This document shows, piece by piece, positions 1 through 6,055 of a stretch of DNA of 6,199 bases. The stretch comes from Elusimicrobiota bacterium (GTDB taxonomy: Bacteria > Elusimicrobiota > Elusimicrobia > FEN-1173). A program made the position numbers and the translations under genes. The stretch is from positions 1 through 6,199 of the forward strand of contig PMLF01000117.1 in the NCBI GenBank assembly GCA_003158755.1, written 5' to 3'. Position 1 is the first letter of the stretch; every line of letters starts with the position of its first letter. The notes under the pieces are model-generated. The model was not told the origin of the DNA. It saw nothing but the letters and a program-made list of their open reading frames with translations, and ran no database searches.

Positions 1-438
1 GTGCCGCCGTTGCGGCAAAGGCGCACGGACATCCTTCTCCTTGCGGACCACTTCGCCGAAAAGTTCGCGAAGAAGATGAAGAAGAGCATCCGCCGGATAT
101 CCACTCCCGTCATCGACATGCTCATGAGCTACCACTGGCCGGGGAACGTCCGGGAGTTGGAGAACGTCGTCGAGCGGGCCGTGATCCTCAGCAACGACGG
201 GGTCATCCACGGGTTCCACCTGCCGCCGACCCTTCAAACGGCGGAGGCCAGCGGCACGTCTCCGCGAGGGAAGATGTCCGCGACCCTGGCGGCCGTCGAG
301 AGGGAAATGATCGCCGAAGCCTTGAAGGCGTCCAAAGGCAACGCCGCCGAAGCGGCGCGCACCCTTGGCGTTACGGAGCGGACGATGGGACTGCGCCTGA
401 AGGAACACAAGATTTCCCCCTCGAGGTTCAAGGAGTAA
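1..438 (+). CDS. sigma-54-dependent activator (NifA-like enhancer-binding protein), C-terminal part
   Basis: This is the C-terminal 145 codons of a bacterial enhancer-binding protein, which uses ATP hydrolysis to remodel sigma-54 RNA polymerase at -24/-12 promoters. The gene begins before the window; the GTG at position 1 is an internal Val in the conserved PPLRxRRxDI segment of the AAA+ domain, not a start. Residues 1-80 are the end of that domain, with the sensor II motif WPGNVREL at 46-53. A linker follows, then a Fis-type helix-turn-helix at about 112-137 (AAEAARTLGVTERTMGLRL). The ERTMGLRL form resembles, from memory, NifA proteins of anaerobes, but the N-terminal sensor domain that would identify the regulator lies outside the window. 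The stop codon overlaps the ribosome-binding region of the next gene, a sigma-54-like factor, so the two are probably co-transcribed and functionally paired. The family call is very secure; the NifA assignment is tentative. Confidence 0.93.
   Translation: MPPLRQRRTDILLLADHFAEKFAKKMKKSIRRISTPVIDMLMSYHWPGNVRELENVVERAVILSNDGVIHGFHLPPTLQTAEASGTSPRGKMSATLAAVEREMIAEALKASKGNAAEAARTLGVTERTMGLRLKEHKISPSRFKE
430..435 (+). promoter_or_regulatory. ribosome-binding site of the sigma-54-like gene
   Basis: AAGGAG lies 5 nt before the ATG at 441, inside the last codons of the activator gene and directly before its TAA stop. It supports the start at 441 and suggests that translation of the sigma factor is coupled to that of the activator. 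Confidence 0.8.
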
Positions 439-440
439 CC

Positions 441-1571
441 ATGTCGCCGATGCGCCAAATCCAAGGGGCTCACGCGACGCACGCGTTTCAGGCGCGGCTG
501 GCGGCCGCCCTGGAATGCCGCGAAGGGGATTTCGCCGCGTTCATCCGTTCGATCGAGACCGACCCGCTCTTTCAAAAACTCGCGGCGGGAACCAATCCGT
601 CATCCCATGTCATCCACCGGGTCCGGCGCTCATTCTCCGGCGACAAAGGGTCCGGAGTGGAGTTGAAGGAGGAGTTCACCCCCGAAGCGGGCAATTCGGG
701 CGAGGTGGAAAAGCTTTTGGAGGACCGGGAAGAGATCACGGAGATCATCCGCCGGATCGGAGAAGACAAGTTCCGGACGTATTTCCTCGACCGGGTTGGC
801 GGTTTCTCGACGTTGGAAGCGGCGAAAGCTTGCGGATTGACCGTCGCGGGCGCCCGGGCCCTGGAAGACCTGGTTAATTCGCTGGGCATATTGGAATCCT
901 TCCACACCGCGGCCACCGACGGGGCTCCCTCCGCGGCTGCCCGCCCCCCCGATGAACCCGTTGCGTGCGTCGTCCGCTTGAGGGAAGGCGGCTACCAAAT
1001 CGTGTTCCGTTCCACCTGCTGGAACCTCGGTTTCTACGAAATCGACCATGAAAAACTGAGGAGGCTCAAGGAAGGGGATGAGTTTTCTCCCACCGACTCG
1101 GCCCGTTTGGGGCCTCTCTTGCGGGATATCGAGATCGCCAACCGCCGGAAATCCACGCTTTTCCGCGTCATCGAACAGATCGTGGAGAACCGCAGACCGT
1201 TCTTCGATTCCGACGGGAAAACCGCCTCGGGCCCTTGGCGTCAAAATTCCTTGGCGAAAGCGTTGGAAGTCCACCCAAGCGTCGTCTCCCGCGCGGTGGA
1301 TGGGAGGTCCCTGGAGACACCCTGGGGAGAGAAAATGGCTTTGAAATCGTTCTTCGACGGCGGCGGTGCGCGGGTCCGCGATGCGTTGGATATGATTCTG
1401 GAAGAGGAATCAGCCGATCTGAAGAAGGGGGTGCGCCGTCTTCCCCTCGCCGACCGGGAGATCGCCCGAAAACTCTCCGTCCTCGTAGGGCGACGGTTCG
1501 CTTCCAACACCATCGCCAAGTATCGAGACCTTTGGGATATCCCGAACTCCTATCGCCGTAAACCAAAATGA
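441..1571 (+). CDS. rpoN: divergent, short sigma-54 (RpoN-like) factor
   Basis: A 376-residue homologue of RNA polymerase sigma-54, shorter than the usual 450-500. Residues 12-45 line up without gaps to the activator-interacting region I (ending TDPLF where ENPLL is usual) but hold few of its glutamines. Residues 95-155 look like one helical unit of the core-binding domain; a second unit, expected in the family, is not evident. Residues 173-190 (ACVVRLREGGYQIVF) match the conserved DVVV/GGY strand. Residues 233-255 match the long helix before the HTH, ending RRPFF. The HTH is at 268-306 (LAKALEVHPSVVSRAV, then LKSFF). The RpoN-box domain is at 334-373, with ASNTIAKYR at 354-362 where ARRTVAKYR is canonical. 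It follows a sigma-54 activator with a 2-nt gap after the stop, so it is probably the partner factor. It may be a specialised paralogue rather than the housekeeping RpoN, so the symbol denotes the family. Confidence 0.88.
   Translation: MSPMRQIQGAHATHAFQARLAAALECREGDFAAFIRSIETDPLFQKLAAGTNPSSHVIHRVRRSFSGDKGSGVELKEEFTPEAGNSGEVEKLLEDREEITEIIRRIGEDKFRTYFLDRVGGFSTLEAAKACGLTVAGARALEDLVNSLGILESFHTAATDGAPSAAARPPDEPVACVVRLREGGYQIVFRSTCWNLGFYEIDHEKLRRLKEGDEFSPTDSARLGPLLRDIEIANRRKSTLFRVIEQIVENRRPFFDSDGKTASGPWRQNSLAKALEVHPSVVSRAVDGRSLETPWGEKMALKSFFDGGGARVRDALDMILEEESADLKKGVRRLPLADREIARKLSVLVGRRFASNTIAKYRDLWDIPNSYRRKPK
1500..1526 (+). other. variant RpoN box coding segment
   Basis: Codons 354-362 of the sigma-54-like gene read ASNTIAKYR. 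The family signature is ARRTVxKYR, and the arginines take part in reading the -24 GG element. Here both leading arginines are replaced by Ser-Asn, while T, AKYR and the flanking helix are kept, so the fold is likely intact but promoter contacts may differ. Confidence 0.8.
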
Positions 1572-1598
1572 GGACTGAGAGGATCAACGCCGACATTC

Positions 1599-1604
1599 AG
1601 GAGG
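1599..1604 (+). promoter_or_regulatory. strong ribosome-binding site of the 125-residue protein gene
   Basis: AGGAGG sits 6 nt before the ATG at 1611, in the 39-nt gap (1572-1610) after the sigma-54-like gene. It is a near-perfect Shine-Dalgarno and strongly supports this small gene being real. Nothing else recognisable (no clear promoter or terminator) is seen in the gap. Confidence 0.85.
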
Positions 1605-1610
1605 ATATAT

Positions 1611-1988
1611 ATGAACCGCGAGTCGACTTATCTGAGAGATGGCCAAGGCTATTACCGTACGGCCGTGGGAGCTAAGAAGAGACCGCAAATCTTTACTCCG
1701 GAAATCGTCTATAACCTCCTGTCGATGGTCATCGAAAAGTATTTCATGGCCTTTTTTGAGTCCCACCATACCATGGCGGACAACCACACGTTCACCGACC
1801 TGATCAACTCGGCGAACCGGATCGCACCCGTTCCGTCGACGCTCATCAACGACCTAAAATCGCTCGAAGTGTTCCAAAACCTTTGCCCGGTTTTCACGGG
1901 CTATCAGCGGAGCATCCCCGACGAAGGTCAAATACGGAAGATGTACGAGGTCACCGACCGGGTCATTGAATACTGCGTTCGAAACTAA
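1611..1988 (+). CDS. small HEPN-like protein of unknown function
   Basis: A 125-residue protein, probably cytoplasmic: no signal peptide or transmembrane segment is visible. After a polar N-terminus (1-28) it appears mostly helical. A first amphipathic helix (about 29-50, IVYNLLSMVIEKYFMAFF) is followed by a His-rich turn (HH at 52-53, H59). Then come TFTDLINSA (60-68), a helix at 77-91, YQRSIPDE (98-105) and a last helix at 107-123. The pattern of a substrate-like helix, a T-F/H-D-L motif, an aromatic-x-R-x-P turn and a closing helix resembles HEPN-fold proteins. However, the R-x4-6-H ribonuclease motif of toxic HEPNs is not present, so a catalytic role is unlikely. The gene has a strong ribosome-binding site and follows the sigma-54-like gene by 39 nt, so it may be the third gene of that operon. 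The function is unknown and the HEPN resemblance is a judgement by eye. Confidence 0.8.
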   Translation: MNRESTYLRDGQGYYRTAVGAKKRPQIFTPEIVYNLLSMVIEKYFMAFFESHHTMADNHTFTDLINSANRIAPVPSTLINDLKSLEVFQNLCPVFTGYQRSIPDEGQIRKMYEVTDRVIEYCVRN

Positions 1989-1990
1989 CC

Positions 1991-3217
1991 TTAGAAAACA
2001 TATTGTGCTTGAAGGGTGACGGGCCGGTTGGTCTGGTTCGTTTTTACCGCGCTCTTCACGTTGAAGGACCTCACCCGCTGCCGTTCCCAAGAGAGACTGA
2101 ACGTGATGGCGTCGCCGACCTGTTGCCGGGCCACCACGCCGACGGTCTCCTGCTCGCCGTCGCCTCCCAACCGATAGGTGTTGTGGATGTCCGGATCGTA
2201 GAAGTCGTACCGGGCGCCCAAGATCGTGCCCGGGAGAACGGAGTGCGTATAGAGCGCGTAGCCGGCGGCGGCGTCCGCCGTGGCCAGTGGGAGACCCGGG
2301 GCGAGGTTGGTCGTGAGGTCCCTTGCCAATATATATTCCCCCCGGAAAACGCCTCCCAGCAGGTCGTAAAAGTTGAGCGCCGCGCCCCAGCGGTCCCGGT
2401 CGCCCCTCACCGTGGGGACCGCTGTTTTGGCGGGAGTCAAAATGACGGTCGCCTCTCCCGGGTCTTTCTTCCCGTTTCCGTTGGTGTCCACAAAACCCGT
2501 TACCGCGGCGACGGCGGCCGATCCGTTGACCACCTGCCTCCCCTTATATCCGGACAGGGCCACGTCCATGCGGGGAGTGAAGCAGGACCAGCGCAACCGG
2601 GCGATGCCGTCCTTGTCGTCATCCGGGTCTTTGTAAGAAAGAGCGGTCGTTGAAGTCCCGGAACCGTTCAGGATCCCCAAGTCGAAGATCAGCGTCCGAG
2701 TGAGGCCGAGGGAGGCGTAGGCGCCCTGGTCCCGGTTGCCGGGAAAAAGGATGGCCCAGGCCGCCGGACGCTCGGGCAATTCACGCTGGGTCTCGCTGCG
2801 CTCGATTTCGTAACCGAAAGGCCGAAAGAACTGGCCGAAGCGGACGGTCCACCGTTGCCCCTGGTTGGGCAGGACGTACCAATCGAAATAGGCGTCCTTC
2901 ACCGTGACGCTGTTCTGACCGCCGTCGAGTGAGAACATCAGGCTCCCGTAGTCCGAGGTGTTCTTCAGGTTCAGCCGCGCCAGTTTATCGAACAGGTTGT
3001 TGGAGGGCACCGCGGACCGCTGATACACGCCACGAGCTTGGACGTAACCGGTGACGGACGTTTTCTGCATTTGGGTCAGGACGGATTGTATTCCGGAAAG
3101 GACGTCCTGCATTTGGAGCTGAGAGGCCTGGAGATCGGACAAGGCCGGTTCTTCACTTCGAACGACAGCCGCCATGAGTAAAGCGGTCACGACCGTCAAA
3201 ATGGGACGGGGTTTCAT
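1991..3217 (-). CDS. outer-membrane porin, Porin_O_P (OprO/OprP)-like, linked to mod operon
   Basis: A 408-residue outer-membrane beta-barrel protein. Residues 1-21 form a signal peptide (positive KPRP start, hydrophobic core, likely cut before EEPA). Residues 26-53 are Gln/Leu-rich with a coiled-coil look, as in trimeric porins. The rest shows alternating beta-strand patterns, and the protein ends in QYVF with the terminal Phe typical of proteins inserted by the BAM machinery. The segment 107-165 (KDAYFDWYV, FGQFFRPFGYE, PGNRDQG) matches phosphate-selective porin-type barrels as remembered. Residues 244-255 form an EF-hand-like loop. It starts 17 nt after modC with AAAGGA 7 nt upstream, so it is the last gene of the molybdate operon; a role in oxyanion passage across the outer membrane is inferred from this position. 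Substrate specificity cannot be read from the sequence. Confidence 0.88.
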   Translation of the reverse strand: MKPRPILTVVTALLMAAVVRSEEPALSDLQASQLQMQDVLSGIQSVLTQMQKTSVTGYVQARGVYQRSAVPSNNLFDKLARLNLKNTSDYGSLMFSLDGGQNSVTVKDAYFDWYVLPNQGQRWTVRFGQFFRPFGYEIERSETQRELPERPAAWAILFPGNRDQGAYASLGLTRTLIFDLGILNGSGTSTTALSYKDPDDDKDGIARLRWSCFTPRMDVALSGYKGRQVVNGSAAVAAVTGFVDTNGNGKKDPGEATVILTPAKTAVPTVRGDRDRWGAALNFYDLLGGVFRGEYILARDLTTNLAPGLPLATADAAAGYALYTHSVLPGTILGARYDFYDPDIHNTYRLGGDGEQETVGVVARQQVGDAITFSLSWERQRVRSFNVKSAVKTNQTNRPVTLQAQYVF

Positions 3218-3224
3218 TGTGGAT

Positions 3225-3230
3225 TCCTTT
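3225..3230 (-). promoter_or_regulatory. ribosome-binding site of the porin gene
   Basis: Read on the minus strand, AAAGGA lies 7 nt before the porin ATG at 3217, within the 17-nt gap after the modC stop. It supports this start and independent re-initiation within the operon. Confidence 0.7.
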
Positions 3231-3234
3231 TGAC

Positions 3235-4305
3235 TCAGGGATAGACGCGGATGGCGGAGGCTTTGACCGAAACCCAGATCACCGCGCCCGACGCCACGCT
3301 CAGTTGTTGCGCGGCGTCGCGCGTGATTTCCGCCGCCATCGGCGTTCCGGCGTCCACAATGACGCGCAGGCGGTCCGTTAGGGGAATGATTTCCCGCACG
3401 GTGCCTTGGAAAACGTTTTGAGGGGATCCTCGCGGGGCTTCCGCCGACAAAGACACGTCGGATGGGGCAAAGGCCAGGTGGGCCGAACCGGACAATCCGT
3501 CCGCCAAAACGTGGAAGACCGCTCCCTTCGCTCGGGCCTCCTTTAATCCGACTCCTTCCGACAAATCCACTCGATAGAAATTGAGCCCGATCAATTCCGC
3601 GACGAAAGGCGAGCGGGGATGGGCGAGCAGTTCCTCCCCCGTCCCCGTTTGGACCACGCGGCCCCCTTCCAGGACGGCGATGCGGTCTCCGAGGACGAAA
3701 GCGTCCACGGGATCGTGTGCCACCGCCAGGGCCGGGAGCCCCGCCATTTCCAAGAATCCTTTCATTTCAGCCCTCACCGAGGCCCGCGAGGTCGCGTCCA
3801 AAGAGGCGAAGGGTTCATCCAAGAGGAGGAGCCTCGCCCCGGAAGCCAGGGCTCGGGCCAGGGCCGCGCGCCGCCTCTGGCCGCCGGACAACTCCTTCGC
3901 GCGGCGGTCCGCCAACTCCGTCAAACCCAGTCGGTCGAGCCATCCGGCGACGATCCCGCTGGTCTCCGCGCGTCCGCGCCCGCGCGCCCGGGGACCGTAT
4001 TCCGCGTTTTGCCGCACGGTTAAATGAGGAAAGAGATCACCGTCCTGAAACAAGAACCCCACGGACCGCCGTTCCGGCGGAAAATCCAACCCCGCCTCCG
4101 TGTCACAAAGGACAACGCCGTCCAACGTGATCCGGCCGCGCTCGGGGCGGAGAAGTCCCGCGATCAGGTTGAGGCAGGTGGTCTTCCCAGCGCCGTTGGG
4201 ACCCATCAGGACGAGGGTCTCTCCCGGAGCAACGCTCAAAGCGGCTTCGAGAGAAAATCCGCCCATGGAAAGAGCCAGTTCCGCCTTCAGGCCGGTGTCA
4301 GTCAT
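3235..4305 (-). CDS. modC: molybdate ABC transporter ATP-binding protein ModC
   Basis: The cytoplasmic ATPase of a molybdate-type ABC importer, 356 residues, which is normal for ModC. All nucleotide-binding motifs are present: Walker A GPNGAGKTT (35-43), Q-loop Gln87 (LFQDGDLFPH), signature LSGGQ (139-143), Walker B LLLLDE (159-164), D-loop SLD (168-170) and switch His197. The C-terminal part (about 293-354) is a single TOBE/MOP-type domain (QNVFQGTV, EITRDAAQQL), which in ModC proteins binds molybdate and can regulate transport. The ATG overlaps the end of modB by 8 nt, and no clear Shine-Dalgarno precedes it, so translational coupling is likely. Molybdate is favoured over tungstate or sulfate because of the ModA and ModB partners and the MOP-like tail, but tungstate transport cannot be excluded. 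Confidence 0.93.
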   Translation of the reverse strand: MTDTGLKAELALSMGGFSLEAALSVAPGETLVLMGPNGAGKTTCLNLIAGLLRPERGRITLDGVVLCDTEAGLDFPPERRSVGFLFQDGDLFPHLTVRQNAEYGPRARGRGRAETSGIVAGWLDRLGLTELADRRAKELSGGQRRRAALARALASGARLLLLDEPFASLDATSRASVRAEMKGFLEMAGLPALAVAHDPVDAFVLGDRIAVLEGGRVVQTGTGEELLAHPRSPFVAELIGLNFYRVDLSEGVGLKEARAKGAVFHVLADGLSGSAHLAFAPSDVSLSAEAPRGSPQNVFQGTVREIIPLTDRLRVIVDAGTPMAAEITRDAAQQLSVASGAVIWVSVKASAIRVYP

Positions 4306-5089
4306 GGCGCGGAGAGAAATAGCGGGCGGCGGCCAGGGCTGCCAGCGCCAAAATGAGCGACAGGGTGGAAACGGCCACCGCCGTATCCAGGTCGCTTTCC
4401 ATGGCGGTCATGACGGCCAGGGAGAGGGTTTGCGTCCGGCCGGGAAAGTTTCCCGCGAACATCATTGTGGCGCCGAACTCCGAAAGTGCCCGCGCCCAAG
4501 CCATGACGGTCCCCGCCAGAAGAGAAGGCGCGGACAAAGGGACCGTCACCGTCCAGAAGACGCGCCAGGGCGTGGCGCCCAACGTGCGGGCCGCCGATTC
4601 CAGCCGCGGATTCACGGATTCGAACCCGGCGCGGGCGGCCTTGATGAAGAAAGGACAGGCGATGAACACTTGGGCCAGGACGACGGCCACGCCGGTGAAA
4701 CTGATGTGAATACCTGCTAAATCGAAATATTTTCCGATAAGCCCCCGCCGTCCGAAGGCGAGGAGCAACGCCACCCCCGCGACCACCGGAGGGAGGGTGA
4801 TGGGGAGGTCCGTAAGAGTATCGAGGAATTGCTTCCCTCGAAATTCAAACCGGGCCAGGAGATAAGCCAGAGGCAACCCTCCGCCGACGCAAAGGATCGT
4901 GGCGGCGGCCGTGGTTCGCAGCGTCACCCACAGCGCCCGAAGGGCGAAGGGTGAGTTCAACCCCGCCAGCACACGGGGCCGCAAGCTGAGAAGCAACGCC
5001 GCGATCGGAAGCAGGAGAAAAAGCGCCATCGGCGACGCGCCGAGGGCGACCGCTGCCGTCCCCTCACGACGGAGCGGGGAACGGCTCAT
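4298..5089 (-). CDS. modB: molybdate ABC transporter permease ModB
   Basis: The inner-membrane permease of the molybdate importer, 263 residues. Hydrophobic segments at about 19-36, 55-79, 96-113, 132-149, 187-204 and 236-256 fit a BPD-type permease. The ModB-like segment DLPITLPPVVAGVALLLAFG (94-113) and the EAA coupling loop (about 164-185, ESAARTLGATPWRVFW), which contacts ModC, are both clear. They are followed by AWARALSEFGATMMFAGN and RTQTL, typical of ModB. It starts at an ATGA shared with the modA stop (5086-5089) and has no good Shine-Dalgarno of its own, so it is probably translated by coupling to modA. The 32-residue stretch before the first well-conserved region is slightly longer and more basic than usual but unremarkable. 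Confidence 0.93.
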   Translation of the reverse strand: MSRSPLRREGTAAVALGASPMALFLLLPIAALLLSLRPRVLAGLNSPFALRALWVTLRTTAAATILCVGGGLPLAYLLARFEFRGKQFLDTLTDLPITLPPVVAGVALLLAFGRRGLIGKYFDLAGIHISFTGVAVVLAQVFIACPFFIKAARAGFESVNPRLESAARTLGATPWRVFWTVTVPLSAPSLLAGTVMAWARALSEFGATMMFAGNFPGRTQTLSLAVMTAMESDLDTAVAVSTLSLILALAALAAARYFSPRHD

Positions 5090-5847
5090 TTCGGCGGCAG
5101 AAAGCCGCTTCCTCTTAAAACGGCTTGACCCCTTTCACCGAGGACCAGGACGACGAACTTCCGAGCGTTATCCGGTGAGGCGCTCTTCTTCAGCACAGCG
5201 ATGGGATAGGAGGCGACGGCGTTAACGTCCTCGGGAATGTTCAGAACGCGGACCTTATCCAAGGCGGTGGCGGCGTCCGTAACGTAGACGAAACCGGCGT
5301 CGGCTTCGCCGAGCACCACTTTCATCAAAACGTTTCGCACGCTGGTCTCGCGGCTGACGGTGTTGTCCTGAACTCGCTTTTGAAAATCGTCTCCATAAAC
5401 TCCGGCTTTTCCCATCCGCCCGAGGACCAAAGCGGTGTATCGTCCCACGGGAACATTGCCGTCGGCCAGGACGATTTTGACGCCCGGGCGGGCCAGGCCT
5501 CCGAGGGAGGTGATTTTGGAATCCTTCGGAACCGCCACGGCCAGAAGGTTCCGGGCGAAAACTTGGTCATCGACCGCGAACCCGGATTTCTTCAGTTCGT
5601 CCATATTGACGTGGTCCGCCGATGCGAAGACGTCCACCGGGGCGCCTTCCTGGATTTGCCGTTTCAGCACCTGGCTGCCGGCGAAGTTCAGTTCGACCTC
5701 TTCGCCCGGGTTGTTCTTCTTATATTGGTCGGCGATGGATTCGAACGACTCCTTGAGGGACGCCGCCGCGAACACCTTCAGCGTTCCCGCTTGGGCGAAA
5801 CCGAAAAGATTGAAACAAAGCAAGAAGATTTGCAGCTTCCGAATCAT
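5086..5847 (-). CDS. modA: molybdate-binding periplasmic protein ModA
   Basis: The periplasmic solute-binding protein that delivers molybdate (or tungstate) to ModBC; 253 residues from the chosen start, a normal ModA length. Residues 1-20 form a signal peptide ending AQA before GTLKV. The Cys at 11 lacks a proper lipobox, so this is a soluble periplasmic protein rather than a lipoprotein. Family marks are VFAAASL (25-31, ligand Ser30), FAGSQ (55-59, ligand Ser58), QIQEGAPVDVFASAD (64-78), NVPVGRY (131-137), SVRNVL (169-174) and AGFVYVTDA (184-192, ligand Tyr188), matching the oxyanion pocket of known ModA proteins. The frame is open to an ATG at 5886, but the ATG at 5847 is chosen because it has GGAGG 5 nt upstream and places the signal peptide at the N-terminus. 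It is the first gene of the modABC-porin operon. Confidence 0.94.
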   Translation of the reverse strand: MIRKLQIFLLCFNLFGFAQAGTLKVFAAASLKESFESIADQYKKNNPGEEVELNFAGSQVLKRQIQEGAPVDVFASADHVNMDELKKSGFAVDDQVFARNLLAVAVPKDSKITSLGGLARPGVKIVLADGNVPVGRYTALVLGRMGKAGVYGDDFQKRVQDNTVSRETSVRNVLMKVVLGEADAGFVYVTDAATALDKVRVLNIPEDVNAVASYPIAVLKKSASPDNARKFVVLVLGERGQAVLRGSGFLPPK

Positions 5848-5852
5848 GGTTG

Positions 5853-5857
5853 CCTCC
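5853..5857 (-). promoter_or_regulatory. ribosome-binding site that fixes the modA start
   Basis: On the minus strand GGAGG lies 5 nt before the ATG at 5847. The in-frame upstream ATG at 5886 has no comparable site and would add 13 charged and polar residues ahead of the signal peptide, so 5847 is the supported start. Confidence 0.85.
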
Positions 5858-5907
5858 CGATGGAGCCTTAATCCCGCTTCCTGCAACTCCCATCACTTTC
5901 TTTCGCC

Positions 5908-5922
5908 ACAACATTCGTGCAA
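5908..5922 (-). promoter_or_regulatory. weak sigma-54-like -24/-12 promoter candidate for modABC
   Basis: On the minus strand the sequence TTGCACG-AATG-TTGT resembles the sigma-54 consensus TGGCACG-N4-TTGC with correct spacing. It has one mismatch in each half: the -24 GG is TG and the -12 GC is GT. A start site about 12 nt downstream would leave a leader of roughly 50 nt before modA. The mismatches fall in the invariant dinucleotides, so a standard sigma-54 would be expected to use it poorly. No TGT-N10-ACA NifA upstream site was found. Confidence 0.25.
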
Positions 5923-5930
5923 AGCTAGTT

Positions 5931-6008
5931 TACGAAAAGGGGGTCTCGTTTTCCGGCGTATATCGCTTGTTTTGAGCTTTAACCGGATCAGGGACCATCC
6001 TTTTCGTA
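5931..6008. repeat. 10-bp perfect inverted repeat, TACGAAAAGG / CCTTTTCGTA
   Basis: TACGAAAAGG at 5931-5940 is repeated exactly in reverse complement at 5999-6008, with 58 nt between the arms. Beyond the match, both arms carry an AAGC element (outside, with a 5-nt offset on one side). It lies upstream of the modA promoter candidate, so a paired operator or an RNA hairpin base is possible; chance cannot be excluded. Confidence 0.5.
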
Positions 6009-6055
6009 GCTTGGTTAGAGCTCGTCCTACCAAAATGTAGCTTCCCCTCCTGTGT

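Noticed and set aside
630..1274. A 214-codon open frame on the minus strand opposite the sigma-54-like gene
   Set aside because: The plus-strand frame has clear RpoN homology; the antisense frame is an Arg/Gly/Phe-rich shadow without motifs.
4100..4720. A 206-codon open frame on the plus strand opposite modB/modC
   Set aside because: It is antisense to two well-supported genes, its translation is low-complexity Arg/Gly/Pro-rich with no family resemblance, and it is typical of shadow frames in GC-rich DNA.
5086..5886. modA starting at the upstream ATG (5886)
   Set aside because: It lacks a ribosome-binding site and would bury the signal peptide behind 13 extra residues; the ATG at 5847 has GGAGG and correct spacing.
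5848..5900. A molybdenum cofactor riboswitch in the modA leader
   Set aside because: No recognisable consensus helices or conserved segments could be identified by eye, and the probable leader is only about 50 nt.
5956..5966. GCGTATATCGC as a ModE-type operator before the mod operon
   Set aside because: It is short, only the outer 3 bp are symmetric, and the long CGxTATATA...TATAxCG dyad of known ModE sites is absent. No ModE gene is in the window.
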